Positions 1-5,292 are shown, counted from the first letter of the stretch. The stretch: 5,327 bases of DNA from Endomicrobium sp. (GCA_031277075.1 JAISLV010000161.1:1-5327), one strand, 5' to 3'. Translations and numbers: made by a program. Notes: a model not told the origin generated them from the letters alone.

Positions 1-48
1 AAAACTGACGCGAACGCGTCACCCAAAACTGACGCGAACGCGTCACCC
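1..48. repeat. 24-bp tandem duplication with a palindromic core
   Basis: Two identical 24-bp units occupy 1-24 and 25-48. Each contains the inverted repeat TGACGCG-AA-CGCGTCA (6-21 and 30-45), with 7-bp arms around two central bases. The first unit begins at the window edge, so the array may extend further left. A tandem palindrome could be a protein-binding site or simply part of a repeat-rich spacer, and the sequence does not decide between them. Confidence 0.85.
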
Positions 49-65
49 TGAACTTGTTTCAGGGT
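45..65 (+). repeat. REP-like hairpin, copy 1
   Basis: ACCCTGAA (45-52) and TTCAGGGT (58-65) form perfect 8-bp arms around the loop CTTGT. The same hairpin recurs in opposite orientation at 150-170, with identical loop and inner stem but two base pairs exchanged (CC/GG against TT/AA). Repeats of this general form are common in intergenic spacers of several bacterial groups. That family link is from memory. Confidence 0.75.
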
Positions 66-116
66 CTCTTTCAGGGTCTCTTTCAGGGTCTGTTTCAGGG
101 TCTCTTTCAGTATCTG
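57..116. repeat. Five 12-bp tandem units (TTTCAGGGTCTC)
   Basis: Five consecutive 12-bp units are visible. Those at 57, 69 and 93 are identical (TTTCAGGGTCTC), the one at 81 differs only in its last base, and the one at 105 (TTTCAGTATCTG) is more diverged. The array starts inside the 3' arm of the hairpin at 45-65, so it looks like slippage growth from the end of that element. No open reading frame uses it. Confidence 0.85.
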
Positions 117-127
117 CCGTTTGCCGT

Positions 128-148
128 TGCTGTTAACACTTAACAGCA
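128..148. repeat. Perfect 9-bp hairpin
   Basis: TGCTGTTAA (128-136) and TTAACAGCA (140-148) are perfect 9-bp arms with the three-base loop CAC. No T-tract follows, so it is not an intrinsic terminator. It lies between the two opposed copies of the REP-like hairpin, nested inside the larger inverted repeat formed by 42-62 and 153-173. Confidence 0.7.
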
Positions 149-149
149 G

Positions 150-170
150 ATTCTGAAACAAGTTCAGAAT
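150..170 (-). repeat. REP-like hairpin, copy 2 (inverted)
   Basis: ATTCTGAA (150-157) and TTCAGAAT (163-170) form 8-bp arms around ACAAG. Read on the - strand this is the same element as 45-65. The 15 bases at 48-62 and 153-167 are exact reverse complements, and extending to 42-62/153-173 gives 19 of 21 matching. A single transcript could therefore fold either as two local hairpins or as one long stem. Confidence 0.75.
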
Positions 171-233
171 GACGGACAACAGCGAGCAAGGCAAAGGCTA
201 CAGAAACAGCGAAAAAAGCAAACGACAAACCCC

Positions 234-300
234 GTCAGCTCCGCTGACACCCAATAGGGACTTTCAAAGTCTTTTGCGTTTAATTTTTGCAGACTGCAAA
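234..300 (+). promoter_or_regulatory. Cluster of short hairpins in the ilvN leader
   Basis: Three small stems stand in a row just before ilvN. They are GTCAGC-TCC-GCTGAC (234-248), GACTT-TCA-AAGTC inside 259-271 (directly followed by TTTT at 272-275), and TTTGCA-GAC-TGCAAA (286-300). They could be leader RNA structure. The T-run after the second is too short for a convincing terminator. I see no T-box motif and no leader peptide with a good ribosome site, so regulation of ilvN here is only a possibility. Confidence 0.35.
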
Positions 301-320
301 CGAATTAAGGGAGCTAAAAT

Positions 321-794
321 ATGCGCCATACAATTTCAGTTTTAGTTGAAAACAAGTTCGGAGTTTTGGCAAGAATTTCCACTCTTTTTGCCGCGCGCGG
401 ATTTAACATAGACTCGCTTGCCGTAGGCGAAACCGACGATCCAGCGCTTTCTAGAATGACTATAGTGGTAAAAGGCGACGATTCCGTTTTAGAGCAGGTT
501 ACAAAACAGCTCAATAAACTTGTAGACGTTATAAAAGTCAACGATTTTAACGATGTAAAATACGTTGAACGCGGGCTTGCTTTAATCAAAATAAACGTCA
601 ACAAATCTAACCGCGCCGAAATTATGCAGACGGTTTCAATTTTCCGCACAAGGATAATAGACGTTTCGCAGGATTCTATGACCATTGAAATTACGGGCGA
701 CGAAGAAAAAATAGAAGCCTTTATAGAAATGGTAAAACCTTACGGCATAAAAGAAGTTTGCAGAACGGGCATTGTGGCTTTAGCCAGAGGCTGA
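321..794 (+). CDS. ilvN: Acetolactate (acetohydroxyacid) synthase small, regulatory subunit
   Basis: Regulatory subunit of acetohydroxyacid synthase, which makes acetolactate or acetohydroxybutyrate in the first common step of valine, leucine and isoleucine synthesis. The 157-residue length is typical. Residues about 4-75 are the N-terminal ACT domain (SVLVENKFGVLARI, RGFNIDSL, DPALSRMTIVV), and about 83-155 the C-terminal small-subunit domain (VERGLALIKI, FRTRIIDVS, TGIVALARG). N11, G14 and N29 match positions that in E. coli IlvH are tied to valine feedback binding, so valine sensitivity is plausible. The E. coli serine at 17 is alanine here. The ATG has a good ribosome site, AAGGGAG at 307-313, seven bases upstream. 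The catalytic subunit gene, ilvB, is not in the window; at least 320 bp of repeat-rich spacer separates ilvN from whatever lies upstream. Family assignment is very secure; the choice between the symbols ilvN and ilvH is conventional. Confidence 0.96.
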   Translation: MRHTISVLVENKFGVLARISTLFAARGFNIDSLAVGETDDPALSRMTIVVKGDDSVLEQVTKQLNKLVDVIKVNDFNDVKYVERGLALIKINVNKSNRAEIMQTVSIFRTRIIDVSQDSMTIEITGDEEKIEAFIEMVKPYGIKEVCRTGIVALARG

Positions 795-860
795 AAAGAA
801 CTTTCGTCCCACAGAGAATTTATTTCACAAGCGGCTATTTCTCAAACTCAAGCTCTAATT

Positions 861-925
861 GGGCGTCTCTAAAAAACTGATAAATTACCTTCATTTATAA
901 AGGGACGCCGTTGAAAACAGCGGCG
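861..925 (+). promoter_or_regulatory. Two overlapping, mutually exclusive stems before the secreted-protein gene
   Basis: This is the structured part of the 205-bp spacer after ilvN. GGCGTCTCT (862-870) can pair with AGGGACGCC (901-909), nine pairs including one G-U. CGCCGTTG (906-913) can pair with CAGCGGCG (918-925) across an AAAA loop, eight pairs including one G-U. The stems share 906-909, so only one can form at a time. GCGTCTCTAAAAA at 863-875 also matches exactly the right end of the inverted-repeat element near 3001-3013. Neither stem has a downstream T-tract. Whether it regulates or is just repeat debris is open. The rest of 795-999 shows nothing I recognise. Confidence 0.4.
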
Positions 926-999
926 TATCGGAGTTAAGAAGCAAAAATAAAAGCGGCAGAGTTTTCCAAATGCCTTGCTTTCTTTTTAGAGGAGAAACA

Positions 1000-1554
1000 A
1001 TGAAAAAAATCATTGTATATGCGCTATCTTTAACGTTTTTGTGTTTGTCCGTTTGTTTAAACGTTTTTGCTCAGGAACAACCCCTTGCGCAAAACGACGA
1101 GCAAAATCCGGAACAAAACGTCGAACAAAATCTGCAGACCGAAGAAGAGAAAAAAGCGGCGGAGGAAGCGGCTGCTGCGGAAAAAGAAGCTAAAATGCGC
1201 GAGTACGGCGAAAAAAAAGCCGATTTAGAGCTTCAGCTTGCTACGCTTTCTAAAGATAAAAAAATAGCTTCGCAAGACAAAAATAAAGAGCTTGAAAGCA
1301 AGAGAACCGCAGAGATAAGACAAACGCGAAAACAGATTAAAGATTTAAACAAAGAGTACGGCATAGACGACGGCGAAGAGGACGTTTCGGCAAAAGAACC
1401 GGAGCGGGAAAAGAAAAAAAGCGAACCCAAACTTGACATGAACGTGCTTAACAATGAGCTTGCAAGAGAAATCGCCAAAATGGAAGGGCGCGAGTATAAG
1501 GAAGAAAAGCCCGCCCCAGTTAAAAAATCGGCAAAAAAGAGCAAGAAAAAATAA
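1000..1554 (+). CDS. Secreted Lys/Glu-rich coiled-coil protein of unknown function
   Basis: I do not recognise a family. The 184-residue protein starts with a clear signal peptide (MKKIIVYALSLTFLCLSVC, likely cut after the VFA at 22-24). LSVC at 16-19 is a poor lipobox, so a soluble exported form is more likely than a lipoprotein. After it come a Gln/Asn/Glu stretch with EQN repeats (about 34-44), a highly charged, probably helical or coiled-coil region (about 47-120), an acidic link (GIDDGEED, 121-128) and a Lys-rich tail (about 171-184). An upstream in-frame ATG at 970 is rejected: the ATG at 1000 has AGAGGAG at 988-994 five bases before it and begins exactly at the signal peptide. It sits between ilvN and ilvC in the same direction but shows no tie to amino acid synthesis. 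The composition suggests a periplasmic structural or polyanion-binding role, which is inference only. Confidence 0.85.
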   Translation: MKKIIVYALSLTFLCLSVCLNVFAQEQPLAQNDEQNPEQNVEQNLQTEEEKKAAEEAAAAEKEAKMREYGEKKADLELQLATLSKDKKIASQDKNKELESKRTAEIRQTRKQIKDLNKEYGIDDGEEDVSAKEPEREKKKSEPKLDMNVLNNELAREIAKMEGREYKEEKPAPVKKSAKKSKKK

Positions 1555-1574
1555 TTTAGAATACGGGAAGTTTG

Positions 1575-1618
1575 GCGGATAGAAAGTAAAGCGTCGAAAT
1601 TTTTACTTTTCTATCCGC
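1575..1618 (+). promoter_or_regulatory. Long imperfect hairpin between the secreted-protein gene and ilvC
   Basis: GCGGATAGAAAGTAAA (1575-1590) pairs with 1602-1618, giving 16 base pairs with one bulged T and an 11-base loop (1591-1601). It ends 34 bases before the ilvC start. What follows (TATATCTCAGATTTC) is not a continuous T-tract, so a classical intrinsic terminator is doubtful. An mRNA processing or stability stem, or an attenuator ahead of ilvC, would also fit. The stem is clear; the role is not. Confidence 0.6.
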
Positions 1619-1652
1619 TATATCTCAGATTTCTATTTAAGGAGCAGTTAAA

Positions 1653-2654
1653 ATGGAAAAAGAAGCTAAAATGTATTATGAAAACGACGCAGACTTAACT
1701 TTATTGCAGGACAAAACGATAGCGATTATCGGCTACGGCAGTCAAGGTCATGCTCATGCGCTTAACCTTAGAGATTCTGGCGTTAAAGTTATAGTCGCTC
1801 AAAGGGAAGGCGGAGCCAATTATAAAAAAGCCGTTGAAGACGGCTGGAAGCCTGTAAGCGCCGCGCAAGCCGCAAAAGAAGCCGATTGGGTTCACATTCT
1901 TTTACCCGACGAAGTTCAAAAAAAAGTTTGGGACGAAGACATATCCCCCAACATTAAAAAAGGCGCGGTTTTGAGTTTTTCGCACGGGTTTAATATTCGC
2001 TATAAAAGAATAGTTCCTTCTGCGGATTTAGACGTAATAATGATAGCTCCAAAGGGACCGGGACATCTTGTTAGAAGACAATACGTTGAGGGAAAAGGCG
2101 TGCCTGATTTAATAGCGGTTGAACAAAACGCAAGCGGAAAAGCAAAAGAGCTTGCTTTAGCATATTCAAAAGGCATAGGCGGAACGAGAGGCGGCGTTTT
2201 AGAAACCACTTTCACCGAAGAAACCGAAACCGATTTGTTCGGCGAGCAGGCGGTTCTCTGCGGCGGTTTGGTAGAGCTTATTAATTCTGGTTTTGAAACT
2301 TTGGTCGCAGCAGGCTATCAGCCTGAAATAGCGTATTTTGAGTGCTGCCACGAAGTAAAACTCATAGTAGATTTGATTTTTGAAGGCGGTATAGGCGCTA
2401 TGAACTATTCAATTTCCGATACAGCCGAATACGGCGAATATGTTACGGGAAAAAGAATAGTCACAGACGAAACCAGAGCTGAAATGAAAAAGGTTTTATC
2501 AGACATTCAAAGCGGAAAATTTGCAGACAACTGGATAAAAGAAAACGAAACAGGCAGACCGAACTTCAAAAAATACAGAGAAGGCATTTCAAACAGACTT
2601 ATAGAAAAAGTAGGCGCAAGACTGCGTTCAAAAATGTCGTGGATAAAAAAGTAG
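1653..2654 (+). CDS. ilvC: Ketol-acid reductoisomerase, class I (short form)
   Basis: Converts acetolactate or acetohydroxybutyrate to the dihydroxy acids of valine and isoleucine synthesis by Mg2+-dependent alkyl migration and NAD(P)H reduction; cytosolic. At 333 residues it is the short class I form. The Rossmann domain spans about 15-195, with GYGSQG at 27-32 and SHGFNI at 110-115. The knotted C-terminal domain covers about 196-330. Expected active-site residues are present: H111, K134 in PKGPGH, metal ligands D194 and E198 (TDLFGEQ), E230 and E234 (YFECCHE), and S255 in SISDTAEYG. They keep a constant +4 offset from Azotobacter numbering as I recall it. The cofactor loop reads VAQREGGANY rather than the commoner GLRxGS form; the single Arg suggests NADPH, but this is uncertain. 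The start at 1653 has AAGGAG at 1639-1644, eight bases upstream; a later ATG at residue 7 is less well supported. A probable terminator follows. Confidence 0.98.
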   Translation: MEKEAKMYYENDADLTLLQDKTIAIIGYGSQGHAHALNLRDSGVKVIVAQREGGANYKKAVEDGWKPVSAAQAAKEADWVHILLPDEVQKKVWDEDISPNIKKGAVLSFSHGFNIRYKRIVPSADLDVIMIAPKGPGHLVRRQYVEGKGVPDLIAVEQNASGKAKELALAYSKGIGGTRGGVLETTFTEETETDLFGEQAVLCGGLVELINSGFETLVAAGYQPEIAYFECCHEVKLIVDLIFEGGIGAMNYSISDTAEYGEYVTGKRIVTDETRAEMKKVLSDIQSGKFADNWIKENETGRPNFKKYREGISNRLIEKVGARLRSKMSWIKK

Positions 2655-2687
2655 ACAAGAGCAAAAAACTCTTTAAATGTTAGCTAA

Positions 2688-2715
2688 GGGTTTTCTCTAA
2701 AAACCCATATTTTTT
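2688..2715 (+). terminator. Probable intrinsic terminator of ilvC
   Basis: GGGTTTT (2688-2694) pairs with AAAACCC (2700-2706) around CTCTA, and six Ts follow at 2710-2715 after the bases ATA. It begins 33 bases after the ilvC stop. The stem is only seven pairs and A/T-rich on the loop side, so efficiency may be modest. Its 3' half (TCTCTAAAAACCC) is identical to the reverse complement of 2998-3010, so it may derive from the local repeat family. Confidence 0.55.
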
Positions 2716-2757
2716 AAGGGATAGACGAACCCTGTTCGCGCCGTTGCAAAAGGGCAG

Positions 2758-2780
2758 CCGCGCAGACATCGTCTGCGCGG
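2758..2780. repeat. Perfect 10-bp GC-rich hairpin followed by a G8 run
   Basis: CCGCGCAGAC (2758-2767) and GTCTGCGCGG (2771-2780) form perfect 10-bp arms with an ATC loop, one of the strongest stems in the window. Eight Gs follow at 2783-2790. There is no T-tract on the + strand and no good one on the - strand, so it is not a clear terminator in either direction. Base composition here is much more GC-rich than in the flanking genes. Confidence 0.75.
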
Positions 2781-2837
2781 ACGGGGGGGGCGCGGATGGC
2801 GACGTCGGACGACAATGGCGACGGCGTATTACAATGG

Positions 2838-3013
2838 GTGTCTCTAAAAATCTATAATGTTCGTAATTGCCGCAAATTTTGCGGCAGTTCAAAGAAAAAA
2901 ATGCAAGCCGCGTCCTAAGAGCAAGGACGGACAAATTTTCTGATGTCAAAATGCCGCAGAGACAATGTCTCAAGGCGCAAGACAAAGACGGGCGTTAGGG
3001 TTTTTAGAGACGC
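2838..3013. repeat. 176-bp element bounded by 13-bp inverted repeats
   Basis: GTGTCTCTAAAAA (2838-2850) and its reverse complement with one change (3001-3013) bound a non-coding stretch. Inside are hairpins at 2868-2886 (TGCCGCAA/TTGCGGCA), 2911-2929 (CGTCCT/AGGACG) and 2959-2971 (GAGAC/GTCTC). CAATGG lies directly left of the element (2832-2837) and one base beyond its right end (3015-3020), which could be a target duplication. But CAATGG also occurs at 2813-2818, so this is weak. A MITE-like or REP-type dispersed repeat is the best description. No transposase is present, and the - strand reading frame across it looks spurious. Confidence 0.45.
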
Positions 3014-3116
3014 GCAATGGCAATGACGAATGACGATGACGGGCGGCTGGCAAAGAGACAATGTCGCAAGCAGCTATATCTCAAAGGCGAAGACGCGGGC
3101 GGACTTTAGGGTTTTT
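2956..3116. repeat. Degenerate direct repeat, two copies
   Basis: A module at about 2956-3005 recurs at about 3050-3116. Both start with GAGACAATGTC (2959-2969 and 3055-3065), continue with similar CAA-GGCG-AGACG-GGCG segments, and end with TTAGGGTTTTT (2995-3005 and 3106-3116). The second copy carries about 12 extra bases near its middle. Between them, ATGACG occurs three times at 3023-3041. This fills most of the 521-bp gap after ilvC with repeat-derived sequence and leaves no credible gene in it. Confidence 0.5.
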
Positions 3117-3136
3117 CAAGGAAGCGAAAGTTGCCG

Positions 3137-3165
3137 TTGACAAAACGCATTTACTTCATTATAAT
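3137..3165 (+). promoter_or_regulatory. Perfect-consensus sigma-70-type promoter
   Basis: TTGACA at 3137-3142, exactly 17 bases of spacer (3143-3159), then TATAAT at 3160-3165. Both hexamers match the housekeeping consensus at every position. A start seven to eleven bases after the -10 box falls at about 3172-3176, while the next gene's ATG is at 3176. The transcript would thus be leaderless or carry only a few untranslated bases, consistent with the absence of a ribosome site before that ATG. It would drive the lipoprotein gene and probably aroE. Confidence 0.85.
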
Positions 3166-3175
3166 AATTTTTATT

Positions 3176-4432
3176 ATGAAATCTAAAAACTTTATTTCTC
3201 TATTTGCCGCGTCGTTTTTATTGTCGGCATGCGCGGCGTGTTCTAGTATCAATTCAAATTCAAATTCTAAAATTTTGGAATACCCGCAGGAAAGCCAAAC
3301 TATTACGGATATAGCCTACCGTATTTTAAACCGCGTCGAGCCGCAAGCTCCCGAGCCTACAAAATATATAAGAGGAATTCATCTTACAGCTTTTATAAGC
3401 GCCGTCAACAAACACAGAAACGCCGTAATGGAATTGTTCGACGCCACCGAATTAAACGCCGCTGTAATAGACGTAAAAGAGCTTGAAGGACAGGTCTACA
3501 TAGACGGCGTGAAAACCGCCGTTGCAAACGGCGCGTCTTTTTCAAAAGCCTTGCCGAACTTAGACCAATATCTTGCAAAACTCAAAGAAAAAGAAGTCTA
3601 TTCCATCGCAAGAATAGTGGTTTTTAGAGACAATTTAATGCCGCGTAAAAAAACTAAATGGGCGGTAAAAAAAGCTGACGGCTCGCTTTGGACTGACAGA
3701 AAAGGAATAACGTGGCTTGACCCTTATAATGAAGAGGTTTGGGATTACTCCATAGAAATAGCCGAAAGAGCCGTAGATTTGGGTTTTGACGAAATACAGT
3801 TTGACTATATACGTTTCCCTTCAGACGGCGATATATCTAAATGCCGCTATTTAAACAAAGATCACAATAAAGATACGGCGGCAAAAGCTCTTATCGGGTT
3901 TCTTAAAAAAGCCAACGACAAACTGAAAGCTAAAAACGCCAAAATTTCAATAGACGTATTCGGTCTTACTACTACTGCCGACGACGATATGGGCATAGGG
4001 CAAAAAATAGTGGAAATGTCGGAATACGTAGATTACGTAAGCCCTATGGTTTATCCGTCGCATTACAATAAAGGCGCATATGCTATAGCTGACCCTAATA
4101 AAGCTCCTTATAAAACCGTTTATAAAGCTATGGAAGGCGCGATAAAAAGGCTTCCTGCGGAAAAAATGCGCCCGTGGCTGCAAGATTTCACTATGGGATA
4201 TAAATACGGAAAAGAAGAGGTGCGCGCGCAAATTCAGGCTTGCTATGATAACGGAGTAGGCGCATGGCTTTTATGGAACGCTCGATGCGTCTACACAAGA
4301 GACGCTTTAAAGGATAACGACGCCGAAATGTCTTTTGAGCAAAGCGACCCGCCTACTGCGGAAATGTTAAAGACCGCCGAAAATAAACAAAAAGAGGCGG
4401 ATAAAAAAGAAAATGATGAACTCGGAAACTAA
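3176..4432 (+). CDS. DUF4015-family putative glycoside hydrolase-like lipoprotein
   Basis: A predicted envelope lipoprotein of 418 residues. A signal peptide ends in the lipobox LSAC, with C19 the likely lipidated residue. A linker (about 20-60) leads into a TIM-barrel domain (about 65-375) of the DUF4015 / putative glycosyl hydrolase family. Hallmarks seen are GIHLTA (67-72), VIDVKE (97-102), FDEIQFDYIRFPSDG (204-218), ISIDVFG (257-263), YVDYVSPMVYPSHY (284-297), RPWLQDF (332-338) and GAWLLWN (362-368). Acidic residues in the FDEIQFDY and IDVFG strands are candidate catalytic groups; substrate and activity are unproven for this family as far as I know. The C-terminal tail (about 385-418) is charged and low in complexity. 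An upstream in-frame TTG at 3131 has AAGGA eight bases before it, but it lies upstream of the promoter's expected start and would put 15 extra residues before the signal peptide, so ATG 3176 is preferred. The last 20 bases overlap aroE. Confidence 0.9.
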   Translation: MKSKNFISLFAASFLLSACAACSSINSNSNSKILEYPQESQTITDIAYRILNRVEPQAPEPTKYIRGIHLTAFISAVNKHRNAVMELFDATELNAAVIDVKELEGQVYIDGVKTAVANGASFSKALPNLDQYLAKLKEKEVYSIARIVVFRDNLMPRKKTKWAVKKADGSLWTDRKGITWLDPYNEEVWDYSIEIAERAVDLGFDEIQFDYIRFPSDGDISKCRYLNKDHNKDTAAKALIGFLKKANDKLKAKNAKISIDVFGLTTTADDDMGIGQKIVEMSEYVDYVSPMVYPSHYNKGAYAIADPNKAPYKTVYKAMEGAIKRLPAEKMRPWLQDFTMGYKYGKEEVRAQIQACYDNGVGAWLLWNARCVYTRDALKDNDAEMSFEQSDPPTAEMLKTAENKQKEADKKENDELGN

Positions 4433-5240
4433 ACTTTTTGCGGTAATAGGGTTTCCCGTCAAACACTCTTTTTCGCCGATAATGCATAATTTCTGGTTTA
4501 AAGAAGAGAAATTAAACTGCAAATACGCGGCTTTTGAAGTAGAGCCGAAAAAATTAAAAAGAGCTTTCGACGCGTTTAAAACTTTAGGATTTTGCGGAAT
4601 AAACGTAACTTTGCCGCACAAAAACGCCGTCATAAAGTTTATAGACGTAAAAGACGCTTCTTTGAAAGCAGTCGGAAGCGCGAATACGGTTTTATTTAAA
4701 AACGGGAAAACTTACGGATACAATACGGACTGCGAGGGGTTTAGCGGCGATTTAAAAGAAAAAAAAATAGACGTAAAAAACAAAACGGTTTTTCTCTACG
4801 GCGCGGGCGGCGCGGCAAAAGCCGCGGTATATGCGTTAAAAAAAGACGGCGCTAAAAAAATATACGCCGCAAATAGAACGTTTAAAAAAGCGCTTGCGCT
4901 TGCAAAAGATTTCGGATTGACCGCAGTGAAAGGGGAACGCTCCAAAGACGCGCTCGCCGCCGCAGACATCATGATAAACGCCTCTTCCTGCGGAATGAAC
5001 AAAGACGACGTTTTTCCTTTTTTAACGGGACAAATAAACAAGAAAACCGTAGTCTACGATTTAATTTATAATAAAAACACTCCGTTTAAAACTTTCGCAA
5101 AAAAATTTAATTTACAATATTTTTCAGCCGAAGGCATGCTTGTCCGTCAGGGAGCCGCGGCTTTTAAAAAATGGACGGGCATTTATCCCGACGTAAAAAA
5201 AGCCGACGATATTTTGAAAGCGTTTGCAAAGAAAAAATAA
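4413..5240 (+). CDS. aroE: Shikimate dehydrogenase (NADP+)
   Basis: Reduces 3-dehydroshikimate to shikimate with NADPH, the fourth step of aromatic amino acid synthesis; cytosolic. Its 275 residues are normal length. The substrate domain (about 5-110) holds IGFPVKHSFSP (S19 and S21 bind substrate), NVTLPHK (catalytic K70) and NTDCEGF (D106). The NADP domain (about 120-240) holds GAGGAA (130-135) and NRT (154-156), whose Arg favours NADP over NAD. GMLVRQGAAAF (241-251) supplies the conserved Gln246. The usual INATSAGM appears as INASSCGM, a mild variation. The start overlaps the previous gene by 20 bp. ATGs at 4413 and 4416 are both possible; no Shine-Dalgarno sits at a normal distance (GAGG at 4394-4397 is about 15 bases away), so translational coupling to the lipoprotein gene is likely. 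Nothing indicates a quinate or fused form. Confidence 0.97.
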   Translation: MMNSETKLFAVIGFPVKHSFSPIMHNFWFKEEKLNCKYAAFEVEPKKLKRAFDAFKTLGFCGINVTLPHKNAVIKFIDVKDASLKAVGSANTVLFKNGKTYGYNTDCEGFSGDLKEKKIDVKNKTVFLYGAGGAAKAAVYALKKDGAKKIYAANRTFKKALALAKDFGLTAVKGERSKDALAAADIMINASSCGMNKDDVFPFLTGQINKKTVVYDLIYNKNTPFKTFAKKFNLQYFSAEGMLVRQGAAAFKKWTGIYPDVKKADDILKAFAKKK

Positions 5241-5292
5241 GCGTCGTTTTGGCGGTCGGCTAATTGCAAATTTGCGTTTGAGAGGTATATTT

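Noticed and set aside
1..116. A CRISPR array at the left edge.
   Set aside because: The units are directly tandem without unique spacers, and no cas gene is present.
169..345. A 58-codon open frame from ATG 169 overlapping the ilvN start, with Leu-Leu-Arg-Leu-Ile near codons 35-39, suggesting an attenuation leader peptide.
   Set aside because: It has no ribosome site, its ATG lies in the REP-like hairpin, the Leu/Ile cluster is modest, and no proper terminator follows the cluster.
970..999. Extension of the secreted protein to the ATG at 970.
   Set aside because: It would add ten residues before the signal peptide, and the strong ribosome site AGAGGAG lies inside this stretch and serves the ATG at 1000.
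1233..1544. A 103-codon frame on the - strand opposite the secreted protein.
   Set aside because: Its Ser/Leu/Phe-rich sequence is the expected antisense of Lys/Glu codons, and the + strand gene has a signal peptide and ribosome site.
2680..2985. A 101-codon frame on the - strand in the ilvC downstream gap.
   Set aside because: It runs through the repeat element and its hairpins, has no recognisable domain, and ends in the ilvC terminator region. It is best read as a by-product of the repeat sequence.
3131..3175. Extension of the lipoprotein to the TTG at 3131, which has a good Shine-Dalgarno sequence.
   Set aside because: The perfect promoter at 3137-3165 would start transcription downstream of it, and ATG 3176 starts exactly at a standard lipoprotein signal peptide.
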